Positions 13,401 to 23,223 are shown, numbered from the stretch's first letter. The stretch: 64,000 bases of DNA from Siderastrea radians (GCA_964017195.1 OZ024898.1:17724475-17788474), one strand, 5' to 3'. The notes: generated by a model not told the origin, from the sequence alone. A program made the numbers and translations.

Positions 13401-16400
13401 CGAAAAAAGATAATAATGAAAAAAAAAAAGGGTATTACAAGACCCCATCCTGACAGCGGGGTAACAAGGACGATAGTCCTTTACGGGTGGTTTTGTGTGG
13501 CAAAGGAGTCAATGGGTTAACCATATAATTCTCTCCATAGCAGAGGGTGTGTATGGGTGTAATATCCTTTACAGGTATACAGTGTAGCATTATCAAGTGT
13601 ACAAGAAGTCATTACTTACAAGCTTTAAATAACAAGCTGCCCTGTTCTTTAAAATCACTCCTCTTTCTTTTAGTTTCTCCTTATCCTTCTCATTTTGAGA
13701 AAACAATTTCAATGCTTGAGTGTAGCAAACCACTGCTAGGTCATACTTTTCCTCTTTAAAGTGTACGTTTCCCTCTGCTTTAAGGTCAGCGGTACCCTTC
13801 TGATCCTGATCCTATTAAGAAAAAAGATACATGTGATGTGATTAAAATCACGGAAGATCTTTACTATTTTATTACACGACCACAACTCAATTTTTTTGCG
13901 TATTTTCACTACCCAGTGCCAATCTTGTTAAACTATTGCTTTATTAATAAAAGTTTGTGTCGGCTTTCAAAACATCATGTTGTAGACTTGCTCCAAGTTG
14001 ATCTCTTCGATTGACATTAATTTGCCCTGTGTTTTACAAGTAAAGCAAGCGAAGGGAGCTTCAATGAGGTTGCGAAGCGACTGAGCGAGCGATGATTCAA
14101 ATGAACTGGACATTGAAGGCCTCAAATCTGCTCAAAGGAACACATTAGTTTTCCAGGACAGGATATAATTATCTTCCTCAAAGTGGAGGCTTATCTGAAT
14201 GATGGCAACTGAGAAATGAGACATACATTTCGGGCTTTGGACTTCTTGAGGCTTTTAAAGCCTTTTCTGGGTAAAATAATTCTGGGAGTAAATAACACAC
14301 ATGATAATGAATTTATTTGGTTACGAAAAGTCTGTCTCCAACTCAGACAAATTATTTCAATCCACGCATTTGAAATCTAACTCATATAAAGAGGGAACAA
14401 AAATGCTTGAATCGACACTGCATGTCGCATCAAAATATTTAGTGCCGAAAAGAAGCCTTGACTTCAACCAAATGAAAATTAATTGTATAAAGAAAACTTT
14501 TAACCCCAGGCATTTAGTTGGGGATCACCTTTTGACCGGTAGTTAAGTAAATATATATACAGGCAACACAATTTTTAATTATAAAACGCATAGCATTATT
14601 TTTTAATACTGAAGTTGTGCAGGCTGTAAGAGAATTCAGAGGTTTAATTCTAGTGGCTCACAAATTAACTCCAGCTTGTTAGGGCCTGTCTTTGACAAGC
14701 CATAGGTTTTGCTGTTGGTAGAGCTAAATCAAACCACTACCTAGGGTCAAATAAGCATCAAAAACTGCTGTTTGTCACATTCTAATTAAACCACTACATC
14801 TCACTGAAATGTCCCTGACCCTACATGTATGCACTGTAGCTGCAGAAAGTGATTTTTTTTTATTTTGTTTGTTTTTAATGAATTTTTTTAAAGTTTTCTG
14901 TTACCTCTTAAATTTTTATTTCATTTTCACATTTCATTTTCAATTGGAAGTTTTCTGAGGCCAACTGGATAAACCAAGAAATCTATTTGAGTAAGATGGC
15001 CTTTGAGACTTCACAATGGCAAAATGTCAGTAGGAAAGCTGCACTCCAAACTATTCTAGCAAACTTTGTTACTCAATTACTATTTACAAATTAACCTTGT
15101 GCAAACTTTGCTTAGTTCCTAGGACTCCTTGGCTCCTATAATTGGACAAGTGCAAACTCTGATACCAGCTAGAGTTACTGGTAAAGTGAAATGACATTGA
15201 AAAAGTTTGAATTTTAATGAAGTCTACTGAACATGATAATCAAACAGCAATAGAAAAGTGAGTTGCCATCTCGGTCAATTTCACACAGCTTAGACTAAAA
15301 ATTTTCAGAACCCTTTTCAAAAGCAAGTACAGCTTATCAGTCATTTTGTTAGAAGGCAGTTACTGGCAGTGCACAAAGCTCCTTTGTCTACATTTTAAAT
15401 CGATTTTAAAAAGTTGCCCAGATAGCTGCCTACTTTGGTTTAGCTAGATGACAATTACTTCAAAAGTTGTTAACTAAAGCCCTGGCATACTGGTGCGCAA
15501 TCTTTGTCTTTGGTATAATTATATCAGCATGTTATCTTGAGTGTTGTAAGTAATAGACCTTTGCCACTAGATAAAGAATTTCAAAGACCCTGATGTATCT
15601 TTAGAATGGGGTTCACATGGAAACAAGAAAAGCTCCAGGGGCATTGGACCCACACTGTTGTTCTCCCTCCCCTCAGGGTGCAGAATATATGGTGGTCACT
15701 CAAGATTCGAGCCCTAGCCTGTGTAGCGAAAGACACAAGGAATATTTCTTTGGCGGAGCAAAACTGGAGATCTGGGGCAAGTGACCATGAGAAAACAAGA
15801 AAACCTCCAGGGGCATTGGACCCCTCTGTTTTTCCCCCTCCCCTCTGGGTGCAAAATACATTGCGGTCACTCAAGATATGAGCCCAAGTGGTGTAAATCT
15901 TTGAAGTTGGTGATTTTTCTTACCTTTGACGTGTTTGCTGCCATTCCCCCCCCTCCCCATGTCTTTTCTGCCCCCTGTCTCCTTGTGATAACATGAATCC
16001 CTAATAATATGAACACCTTTCCCATCCCTTATTTCTTGGTCATTCACCTGTTCTGGCACTCATGAAGAAGAACGTGACAAAATAGTTTTGACCATAGCGT
16101 GACTCAGTTACATCAAGTTTTTTTAAACGAACTGACATCTCGGCGTTATTCTAAATACCATGCAAGGGCACGGAAATTTAAATAGATTTAATGAGTAGAG
16201 AAAAAATTATCCTAAAATCTCAAGGGGATGGTTATCTACTGAAAAAGGAAACCTAAAAGTCTTTTTTTAGGCCATGATTCCATGAATGCTTTGGCAAAAG
16301 CAAGGAATTCCCCGAATCGGCCTCTGTCTTTCAATGACGTAATGTTTACGTGTTACGGCAAGTTAGGCAAATTCATGCCAACTTCAAAGCTCGCTAGCAC

Positions 16401-17515
16401 CTTCCTCCTTGCTCTCGTTGCAGACAAGACAACTCCGTTGAGTTTCTTGTACTTTTCTACACAACTTTCCCTTTAAGATTTTGACGAAACAAAGCAAAAC
16501 TGCCAAAATATGCTTGCATTTCACTGTCGAATATTTAACCTTGTTTGTTAAGCTCTGGTCCGCACGAGTAACCCGATCAAATTGGTGCCTTTCAAAGCTT
16601 GCTGGCATCTTTCTCTTTGCTCTCGTCGAAAAGATTGCATTGCATCGCATCCCTCGTAATTTTCTACACCGTCTTTCATGAAGATTTTGGCGAATCGGCG
16701 CTAACCGATGGAAAATAATGCTTATGTTGACTGAAAGTTTTCACCCGCCCTTTGTTTGGCCGAGCGAAAACAGGCCTAGGAGGTCTCGGGCAAATGACCA
16801 CCAAAAAAAATAATAATGAATAATGAAAACAAAAAACGTGTATTACTAGACCCATCCTGACGGCGGGGTAAAGAATGGGTATTACTGTACCCCATCCTGA
16901 TGGTGGGGTAATTATGCATATGCAGCCTCACCCCCAACTGTACTACCCAGCCCCACCCTCCACAGTTATTAAGGCAGGCAATCCCAGTTTGTTAAATCCA
17001 GCAAACTTTAAATAGATGCAGGCCTGACAATCATTCCTTCCCTATTCTATTCTAAAGTCCTGGAATATGCAATCTCATACCTTCGTATTACCACAAGGTA
17101 TCAGTCTAAAACACAAGTTTGTGCACTTGCAGCCAAATGTCTATATTTGGTTTTCCAAATAAAGTGCAAATCCACAATAATATGACTGTTGTACTTAATG
17201 CCTCTTAAAAATCTCTCACAAAAAAGGGTCAAGATTTATCCATGAAACTGGAAAACAACCTGGAACTCGAAATATTAGATTATCCGTGCATGAAGACAAT
17301 CAGTTTTGCTCATGTCAGCCAGAGCGCCATATCTGTTCAACTTTTATACTGAGTAACTTTCAGCTAAAAGCTAAAAACCTCAAAAAATACCTTCTCCATT
17401 TACTCCTTGATATATCTGTCAGGTTTTTCTTGCCATATCTCTTGAGAAAATCTGTATCAACTCAATAAATTTCGCTCACCGGCGAAATCTCCCTCCTCTC
17501 TCTCACATTCTTCAT
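1413..17515 (-). CDS. unc45: UNC45 myosin chaperone, 5' seven exons (partial)
   Basis: Exons on the minus strand: 17515-17480 (start ATG), 13811-13620, 10912-10876, 5365-5244, 3909-3856, 2103-2014 and 1476-1413. All have AG acceptors and GT donors, and every junction phase agrees, giving about 198 residues. Exons 2-4 encode three TPR motifs (AEGNVHFKEEKYDLAVVCYT; NRAACYLKLEKYDKA; DPKALFRRCQAQEKLGKLEG). Exons 5-7 match the start of the UNC45 central armadillo domain (VQEALKRLGSQLQ; NLVILANDEPGARRIFRGG). In the family, the TPR domain binds Hsp90/Hsp70 and the C-terminal UCS domain folds myosin heads in the cytosol. The UCS part must lie left of base 1. The 12-residue first exon is the least certain: it rests on phase, a GTGAGC donor and position. 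Introns are repeat-filled, up to 5.5 kb. Confidence 0.87.
2161..2356 (-). repeat. GACCCCGTCC repeat, short form, copy 1
   Basis: On the minus strand the copy starts at AACAAGAAAAGCCC and ends at GACCCCGTCCTGATGGC. It is one of at least seven copies of a family of about 230 bp in this window. It lies in a unc45 intron. The open frames through it are a by-product of the repeat. Confidence 0.7.
2829..3058 (-). repeat. GACCCCGTCC repeat, short form, copy 2 (near complete)
   Basis: A near-complete 230-bp copy in the same orientation as 2161-2356. It runs from TTACCCCGCCGTCAGG to GGGGCTTTTCTTGTT on the plus strand. The plus-strand open frame across it is similar in other copies, but no start or splice context supports a protein. 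Confidence 0.75.
4082..4295. mobile_element. piggyBac-type MITE, TTAA-flanked, CCCTTT termini
   Basis: A 214-bp unit bounded by TTAA on both sides. The left end CCCTTTCTCTCCCAGAGT mirrors the right end ACTCTTGGGAGTAAAAGGG. TTAA targets with termini starting CCC are typical of piggyBac. It lies in unc45 intron 4. Confidence 0.7.
5870..6058 (+). repeat. Interspersed repeat, inverted relative to 14625-14760
   Basis: ACAAGCTGGAGTTAA, TAGAATTAAACCTCTGA and flanking blocks recur as reverse complement at 14625-14760. No TIR or coding potential was seen. It directly precedes the Penelope-like remnant. Confidence 0.55.
6140..8205 (+). mobile_element. Decayed Penelope-like retroelement (RT plus GIY-YIG remnant)
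   Basis: Translation in shifting frames gives a recognisable PLE polyprotein. It has an N-terminal block with IPPADKGRASVVLDTD (about 6350-6400), RT motif A VSFDIESLFTNVP (about 6786-6824), motif B AAMGSLVST (about 6985), catalytic YIDDTF (about 7096-7113), then FLDTSVSR and SVYRKPTHTDQ. The 3' part keeps GIY-YIG pieces: VVYRIPCECGKV (about 7690) and IGETGRSMQERIKEH (about 7735-7780). The longest intact frame, 6908-7690, carries motifs B and C. Breaks: stops near 6228, 6478 and 6547, frameshifts near 6910 and 7680, and a stop inside the GIY-YIG core. The copy is therefore non-autonomous. PLEs insert using the RT and the GIY-YIG nuclease. It sits inside unc45 intron 3, antisense to the gene. 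Confidence 0.88.
8160..8200 (+). ncRNA. Hammerhead-ribozyme-like core at PLE 3' end
   Basis: CTGATGA (8165-8171) is followed by a GACT/AGTC stem (8173-8176 with 8187-8190) and GAAAC (8191-8195), the order of conserved hammerhead blocks. Penelope-like elements are known to carry hammerhead motifs. One unpaired A lies between CTGATGA and the stem, and I could not place a convincing helix III and cleavage triplet, so activity is doubtful. Confidence 0.35.
8776..9897. mobile_element. TIR element with sub-terminal GGAATTCC repeats
   Basis: The left end GGGTGATTCCAGAAAATATC (8777-8796) is mirrored by GATATTTTCTGGAACCACCC at the right. Inside the ends are several 25-30-bp degenerate units CCCC-TGCC-TCGGAATTCCAG. 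The roughly 850-bp centre shows nothing coding. The termini resemble those of the element at 25120-25460. Confidence 0.65.
12031..12252 (+). repeat. GACCCCGTCC repeat, short form, copy 3
   Basis: AACAAGAAAAGCCCCAGGGG to GACCCCGTCCTGACAGC, complete short form. It is directly followed by the start of a long composite copy (AAACCCCAGGGGCATTTAC). Confidence 0.72.
12381..12519. repeat. 58-bp-arm hairpin with GTGTTGATGTC loop repeats
   Basis: The arms 12381-12438 and 12462-12519 pair with only two mismatches. The 23-nt spacer and arm edge hold three near-copies of GTGTTGATGTC. It interrupts the long composite repeat. Confidence 0.75.
12731..12803 (+). tRNA. tRNA-like sequence (TCT anticodon position), probable pseudogene/SINE head
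   Basis: Exactly 73 nt with a tRNA layout: A box TAGCTCAGTTGG, intact D stem GCTC/GAGC, anticodon loop GTTCTAA (TCT, Arg), T arm GTGGG-TTCAAAT-CCCGC. The acceptor stem has mismatches at pairs 4-69 and 7-66 with G-U pairs at 2-71 and 5-68. The anticodon stem mismatches at both ends. Pol III promoter boxes look intact but the fold is weak, so it is more likely a tRNA-derived block inside the composite repeat than a working tRNA-Arg. Confidence 0.4.
14625..14760 (-). repeat. Interspersed repeat, inverted copy of 5870-6058
   Basis: The reverse complement shares ACAAGCTGGAGTTAA and AGAATTAAACCTCTGA with 5870-6058. It lies in unc45 intron 1. Confidence 0.55.
15622..15790 (+). repeat. GACCCCGTCC repeat, truncated copy
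   Basis: Starts AACAAGAAAAGCTCCAGGGG and stops after TCTGGGGCAAGTGACC, where the next copy begins at once. The 3' GACCCCGTCC end is missing. Confidence 0.65.
15796..16911 (+). repeat. Long composite GACCCCGTCC repeat, second copy
   Basis: It has the start module, the GTTGGTGATTT module, and the module of AAGCTCGCTAGCACCTTC, CTACACAACTTTCCCT and AAAGCAAAACTGCCAAAA shared with 12950-13340. It ends at GACCCATCCTGACGGCGGGG (16871). A second, partial end module (TGTACCCCATCCTGATGG) follows at 16877-16911. The tRNA-like block of the first copy is not recognisable here. Confidence 0.6.
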
Positions 17516-17631
17516 CTCTTGAGCCTTAAAGTCAACATCTATGTACAGCGGTGTTGCCACTCATTCTTTATGCGCAAGACATTTATTTTGTTTACATCAA
17601 AATCAAAATGGCCGACGACGGTTGATGCAGA
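17516..17631. promoter_or_regulatory. Probable bidirectional promoter, unc45 / membrane protein
   Basis: The 116 bp between divergent start codons (unc45 at 17515, minus; membrane protein at 17632, plus). No TATA box is evident. AAAATGGCCGACG at 17605-17617 resembles the YY1-type AANATGGCGGC start-site motif. Shared regulation is inferred from the spacing. Confidence 0.5.
17608..17625 (+). promoter_or_regulatory. Upstream ORF of five codons before the membrane protein
   Basis: ATG GCC GAC GAC GGT TGA ends 6 nt before the main ATG at 17632. Its start context (A at -3, G at +4) is strong, so if the 5' end of the mRNA lies upstream it could reduce main-frame initiation. The main start, AGAATGG, also has A/G at key positions. 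Confidence 0.4.
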
Positions 17632-18936
17632 ATGGAGAGTCCTTGTGCTTCAAAAGACGTTGAAGTCAGGAGTCCAACGGCGTGTATCAGCTCCCCGTTG
17701 CCATTCACAAACGAAATTACGCGTGTTCCTCTTCAAAGAATCCGTTGCGGGAAACTTGACATTCGAAACGAAGAGCGATGGTTGGAGTACGACCCACTGT
17801 CAACTCAATTGAAGTTTCTTCACAAGGATCGAAAACACTTCGACCATGCGTTTTGTACTTTCCTGAACTGTAAGAATATATCCGCTGCAGATCTACGCGT
17901 CAGTGCCAAGTTTGGATACCTCGATGCGATGACGGGGACCCTGACTGTTGAGTGTCAAAAACTCATCGATGTCTCTGGTCCTCATCACTGCGCGAGTTCG
18001 ACGGTTGCGTCATCAAGAAGCTATGTGGTGGAAGTGACTTTTCACGTCAACTACACCGGGCAAGTCAGAGATGTACTACGCTCTTTACGGAATGCGAAGC
18101 AACTGGAATCTGCTACGGATGACGAAACAGCATCAAGGGATGAAGGGCGTGGCACAGAGGGTGTGCCAGTGGTGGGCGAGAAGAAGCTACGAGAGGGCCT
18201 TCCTGATTGGACCCCATACATTCCCCATCGTGTCTACACGCCAGGTGTTCGCAGAATTATTGAATTAATGATCACGCTTTACACGATATTTTCCATCTTA
18301 TGGGCAGTGTGGCAACTGTACCGGCATGTTGATTTCATAAGAGCATACATTCAGCCGATCATTGATGCGTTGAAATATCATGTGGAGCTCATGGATAAGT
18401 GCATTCAGTTTTTAAACAACTTGTTCGAGGAGATGACTAATCAGTGGCTTGCTTATGTCAAGCCAGGGTATGTCATCCTCTCCTCATTTGCTTCACCGTT
18501 GATTGCTGTTGGTCATGAGGTGTGGTCAGTGATATCCACCATTTCCTTGGCCTTTGCAGTTGTTTTCCAACCCCTTTACAACATGTTTGAGCCACTTTTT
18601 AAATTCATTTACTTGTTGTTTATCAAGACACCTTATACCATTTTTCAGCCGGCATTTTCCTTTGGAGCAAAGTGTTGGTCTTTGTTTTGTGATGCTGTTT
18701 TTTGCCGTGTTGTTCTGGCACAGTTTAGTCACATCAAAAGGTCATTTGGATGGTTGGTGGAAATTCTTGAGAAGAGCATGAAATTTGATCCTTTAAAAGC
18801 ACAGCTTATACTCATGAGGTCAAATGTAATCAACAGTGGGAAAGCCCTTAGTCTTGGTCTGGTGTACATATTCAAGAGTATTGAGCGGCGGGTGTGGCTA
18901 ATGATTGCACGGCCAGTTGATGACAAAGAAGACTAA
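17632..18936 (+). CDS. Uncharacterised multi-pass membrane protein, 434 aa, single exon
   Basis: An uninterrupted 434-residue frame from ATG to TAA. I do not recognise the family. Residues 1-200 are soluble, with four cysteines at 75-120 and a charged linker (about 155-190). A hydrophobic segment lies at about 209-230 (LMITLYTIFSILWAVWQLY). A second hydrophobic block spans about 279-332, probably two or three passes. Another lies at about 343-366. The C-terminus is charged (DDKED). A topology of four to five membrane segments with a soluble N-terminal domain is likely. There are no introns, unlike its neighbours, which could mean retroposition or simply an intronless gene. It is divergent with unc45 across 116 bp. 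It is unlikely to be spurious given the length and coherent hydrophobicity. Confidence 0.82.
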   Translation: MESPCASKDVEVRSPTACISSPLPFTNEITRVPLQRIRCGKLDIRNEERWLEYDPLSTQLKFLHKDRKHFDHAFCTFLNCKNISAADLRVSAKFGYLDAMTGTLTVECQKLIDVSGPHHCASSTVASSRSYVVEVTFHVNYTGQVRDVLRSLRNAKQLESATDDETASRDEGRGTEGVPVVGEKKLREGLPDWTPYIPHRVYTPGVRRIIELMITLYTIFSILWAVWQLYRHVDFIRAYIQPIIDALKYHVELMDKCIQFLNNLFEEMTNQWLAYVKPGYVILSSFASPLIAVGHEVWSVISTISLAFAVVFQPLYNMFEPLFKFIYLLFIKTPYTIFQPAFSFGAKCWSLFCDAVFCRVVLAQFSHIKRSFGWLVEILEKSMKFDPLKAQLILMRSNVINSGKALSLGLVYIFKSIERRVWLMIARPVDDKED

Positions 18937-19016
18937 GATAGATGTGGTAGTCTGTAGAGGACATAATCAAAATGATCAAAAGTCATACATTTGCACTGTG
19001 CATAGTTGGGATAATA

Positions 19017-20005
19017 TGTGACCCTTCACACGACTTGGGGGCTTATCCAAATTTCATGCTATGGCTATTTTCATGGTCCTGGCCGTGAAATGAAGAAAAA
19101 TCATTGGAATTTGAGTGAAATTTCTCCAACACGCCATGAACATGCCATGAAAAAAATCACTGCCACCGTGAAGTATTTCATGCCACAAAAAAGGACATAG
19201 TTGCCGTGAAAAAGGTCATAGTCTCTGTGAAATATTTCACGGCATGGAAAAAATTCACTCCTCACGTGAACATCACTCTGCTACCGTGAATGTTGTTGTA
19301 TTATTAAATCATGCTACTTGTGGGGGCACATTACAGAGATTTCCTTCAAGCATTATTGAAACTTGAAAGTCATTCAAAATCAAAACAATCCGTTCCAAAG
19401 ATCAGGTGTTGACGGCTACACAGGCATTTGTTATTTCATTTCCCTGCTAAAAACCACACAGCTTCAGTTTGTTTCTTTCGTGTTTATAGAACAGTTTTTC
19501 ATTTATGAAAATGTAACAGAGTGTTCACAAGTCTTCATATGTTTGCATGACGAAAGTAACATTAACTTGGCCTGTATAGTTCAATTTAAAAAAAAAATGA
19601 AATTGTCGCGAATCAGGCAAATATTAAGTCATGTATAAATTAACCAGACTTTTTTCAAGCATTTCACCAAAATTCCTCAGACTAGAGCTTCTAAGTTGTT
19701 TTAGATCGCTTGTGCAAAGCGAATAAAAATTATTCACGAATACAGAGAATAATAATTGCTGGCTATGCCAACATCGCTAGACTCCGTGGTGCCAAGCATG
19801 TACTATCTGTTTATTGCATTTGTTTATCACACTGAAAGTGTTAAAAATTTGCCTAGTCATTACTGATCACGACCATTGATTGAGTGAACACGGCGTGAAA
19901 TTTTTAATTCAAGCTGTGAAATTTCAAATTCATGCACCGTGACTGTGAAAAAAATTCACAGTGTTTAGTGAAATCCATAAGACCCCTTTTCACGTGAAGG
20001 GTCAC
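19017..20005. mobile_element. TIR element GTGACCCTTCACACG with TTTCACGGCATG repeats
   Basis: GTGACCCTTCACACG at 19018 is mirrored by CGTGAAGGGTCAC ending at 20005. Inside are many degenerate, partly palindromic units such as CCGTGAAATATTTCACGGC (19210-19250). About 990 bp with no coding signal. Confidence 0.65.
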
Positions 20006-21460
20006 GTATGCCAAATGTTTCACAGAATATGGTGGATAATTTGGCCTGATGTCTAAATTAACTTGGTGTTTACAGAGGTTATGTTACCTAATTAATGAGG
20101 GACATGAGAAACTTAGCACTAGGTAAACAGGCATTGTGAAATGGTTTTCCCTAAATAGTTTTTCATATTTTCTGCTCATGGAAGTATTATTAGCTTTTTA
20201 TGTGCCGTTGCTAATTTTTCAATCCCATCAAGATTTGGGATTTTCCAACATTTGAGAATTCCTTTCAGTTCCATGTGAGCAAATTTGATTTATTTAATTA
20301 GAATAATTGTTATTTATAAATGCTGTTCATTTTGCCCAGAAAGTTTAAGGGAACCCTTTTGATATTGTACATTGTATATAACCCTGTGTTAATATTATAG
20401 CATTAGCTATAACAGACTAATGTACATGAGTCAAATACATATCATGAATCAGCAGGTAGAATTCCTTAAAGCAAAGTAAACAGGAATATCTGATTTCTGA
20501 GACTCTACAGGAATACATGTAATTTCTGAGGATAGTTAAACAAATTGGTGTTGGTGAAACAAGTGTTGACCAGGGACTAGAGCAACAAATTGAAAATGAA
20601 GCAATAGGCTGTCTAAAGAATGTACATGTTTATGTTTCATGTGACAAAACTACATCTAGGTAACCTCTAGAGAGGCTCTTATACATGTATGTTTTGGAAT
20701 TTCTGACAGAAGCAAGTTAAGCGATAATTTCTGGTATGTAGCCAAGGATTTATTGGACAGCAAGTGTGAGTTTTTTTCGTAAAATTTCAGCCTCCTTTTA
20801 TCTTGACATTAAAACATTCAAGTTTCTGAACTACATGTAAGAAATAGTGGAAATAATTTTTAAATGGAAAAAAGCAATCATTAGTTGACCTTTCGAAGAA
20901 ACTTTTCTTTAATAAAATCCAGTTTTACACTTTTGGTTTGCAAAAGAATGGTTGCTCATGTTAATATATCATTATTTATTAAGTGTGCCAGGTCTGTGGT
21001 ACTATTTATATTTCTTGAAACAGAAATTTTTTAAAAAATATTTATGAAATTCTGGGAAAATATATTATTGATTGTTGTGATCATGTAATAATTTATAATA
21101 AACCGAAAGTTTATCTTCAACAGTTTTTCAGATTATTTATTGTTAAATTAATATTCAAGGATTTTTGCAATAAACTAAGTATATTTATGAACAAAATGAT
21201 TGCAATAGATCTTAACAATGGTTATTGAGTACATGTAAGTACCATCCTAGATACATACAAGCATTTACAGTGCTCCAGATAAATTTTGAAGGCTGGGAAA
21301 GTCAAGGAGGAATTATTCAAAGAGGTCAATAGAATTGGTCTCCTCAAAATATCAGTAGACGTACTTTTTGCTTCAGGATGGGTTAAGCTACCATCATTTA
21401 GGTTTTGAAGACTCCTTTAGACCCCCTTTTTATCTGGAACACAGAATATGTTTTGAAAAT
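20006..21460. other. A+T-rich intergenic DNA, nothing recognised
   Basis: No ORF, splice-consistent exon, TIR or RNA gene was identified. It is strongly A+T-rich with scattered ACATGTA motifs. Confidence 0.5.
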
Positions 21461-21559
21461 TGATTGTACAGTGTAATAAGTAGCAAAACACATATGATGA
21501 ACAATAAAATATTGTTTGTGAAGACAGACAGTTTAGTGCATTTGCTTGGATTTATGGCT

Positions 21560-21850
21560 TTGTATTGGGAGACTAGAGGGATGGTTGTCGACTATGAGGA
21601 CCATGGGTCGTCTGTAAGGTACAGAGGACCCATAGTTTGGAATTTAATACCTAAAGCCATCAAGGATGCTTCCTACCCACAGCTTTTTAAACAAAAACTT
21701 AGACAGGCCTCAAGGATACTGGAACAAATTCAATTTGAAAAAGAAGCCTGTCAGATAACATCAAAACAAACGGACTTTCTGTATTTTTAATTTTTGTTAA
21801 TGTTTGTAAATTAAGTACTAAGTTTTTGTTATAAATAGTTTTTAATTAAG
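21560..21850 (+). mobile_element. 5'-truncated LINE 3' end (RT C-terminus)
   Basis: The frame ending at 21790 encodes RGMVVDYEDHGSSVRYRGP, IVWNLIPKAIKDA and FKQKLRQ, matching the C-terminal tail of coral non-LTR reverse transcriptases. No catalytic RT motif is present upstream. It is followed by a tetranucleotide microsatellite, a common LINE 3' terminus. Confidence 0.65.
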
Positions 21851-21918
21851 TTTCTGGCAGGTCCCCACCAGCCTTTAGGTTGCCTCAAACCAACCTGCCT
21901 CAACAAAAAGTATATGTA

Positions 21919-21919
<1 letters not shown>

Positions 21920-21963
<44 letters not shown>

Positions 21964-22010
21964 GTATGTATGTATGTATGTATGTATGTATGTAGGTATG
22001 TGTATGTATG
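21920..22010. repeat. (TCTG)n then (TATG)n microsatellite
   Basis: About ten TCTG units followed by about twelve TATG units, directly downstream of the LINE tail. Confidence 0.95.
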
Positions 22011-22674
22011 ACAACTAATCATAAAATGTTGTTGATAACAAAAAACACAGTGTGTGTGGAAGCAAGTTATCTATGACAAACTCTACAAGAATAGTTATCA
22101 ATAACAATACAGTTTTCTCTCAGTCTTGATCCCTGGACCATATACATAGCTGTCACAGCCTTTCAAGATGGAGCCATTTTGAAAACCGAGAAGACCCTGG
22201 GGATGCAATCTTGATGTACCCAGAGTTCTCAGGCTTTTTGGTCAGCGGGTGGCCAATAAAGCCTGAGGACTTCACAGCAGAACAACACATGATGCGTGTG
22301 CAGTTCCAGCCATAATTTTACCAAGGAAAATACAGGCAAATGTTGAAATATGTTCACTTTAACTGCAAAACTTAATGCCGTTTCTGAAAACTGTTTACGT
22401 TGAGTATGTGTTTAAAATGAAGTAACTGTCATGCACAAGTTTTGCTGGCATAAATTTGGGACAATTTCATAGGAACTTCATGCTCTTAATTGTTTGAACT
22501 GATTCAAACTTCAAGGATCTGAAATACATGCAAGCGACGTAGAATTTTGCGTCTGACCGCTGTGAACCTGAGGACTCTGGCCATGGTAGAAGATTGCTGG
22601 GGAACAAGCCTGGGGGGGGGGGGGGGGGCATAGGGGTGCTGCTAAGGGTTTGAAACCCTGACCCTGTTTAGGAC

Positions 22675-23138
22675 CACAGGCTTACCATCCTCTGTTTGTG
22701 TGGCAGGCTGTGCATAATGGCTGTGTCGGTTTATCAAATTAGCAACACTTATAAAGCCGAAATTTAGGAGTTTCAAAACTGAGGGATATGAAATAAAAAC
22801 TCCTAAAATTGCTGCCATGGTGTTTTGATTTGTGTTTCTGTGTTCATTTTGCCAATTTAAGGCTCGCAAAAGCGATGTTTTCAAAATAACAGTCGGACTT
22901 TACTTTTGAGCGAGTCCGACTGCTATTTTGAAAACATCGCTTTTGTGCGCCTTAAATCACCAAAATGAACACACAAACACAAATCAAAACACTATGGTAG
23001 CAATTTTATGAGTTTTTATTTCATTTCCCTCAGTTTTAAAACTCCTTAATTTCGGTTTTAGTTTAGCTAATTTGATAAACCAACACAGCCATTATAAATG
23101 CACAGCCCACCACACAACCAGACGATGGTGAGCCTGTG
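22675..23138. mobile_element. Foldback element, arms about 225 bp
   Basis: 22675-22899 is the reverse complement of 22913-23138, with modest divergence and a 13-nt centre. TAGGAC flanks both ends (possible 6-bp TSD). No coding sequence. Confidence 0.8.
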
Positions 23139-23223
23139 ATAGGACAACACCCTTTATTTCAGGTCCCTGTTTAGGACAAATGACAAAATACACACCCTGT
23201 CTAGGACAAACACATAAAATTAT

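Larger units (their letters stand above)
12253..13464 (+). repeat. Long composite form of the GACCCCGTCC repeat
   Basis: It starts with the same CCCCAGGGGCAT module and ends with GGTCTGGGGCAAGTGACC and GACCCCATCCTGACAGCGGGG. Between them lies about 1 kb absent from short copies: a GTTGGTGATTT module, a tRNA-like block (12731-12803), and a TCAAAGCTCGCTAGCACCTTC module also found at 16380-16405. The short 230-bp form looks like an internal-deletion derivative. Confidence 0.6.
11483..13520. mobile_element. piggyBac-type element, TTAA-flanked, with nested insertions
   Basis: TTAACCCATTAACTCCCAAG at the left and GGAGTCAATGGGTTAA at the right form inverted ends with TTAA targets, related to the element at 4082. 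The interior holds a short GACCCCGTCC repeat, a long composite copy with a tRNA-like block, and a hairpin. Most of the 2 kb is therefore secondary insertion. It lies in unc45 intron 2. Confidence 0.55.

Noticed and set aside
21911..22011. CRISPR-like array
   Set aside because: Plain tetranucleotide microsatellite without spacers.
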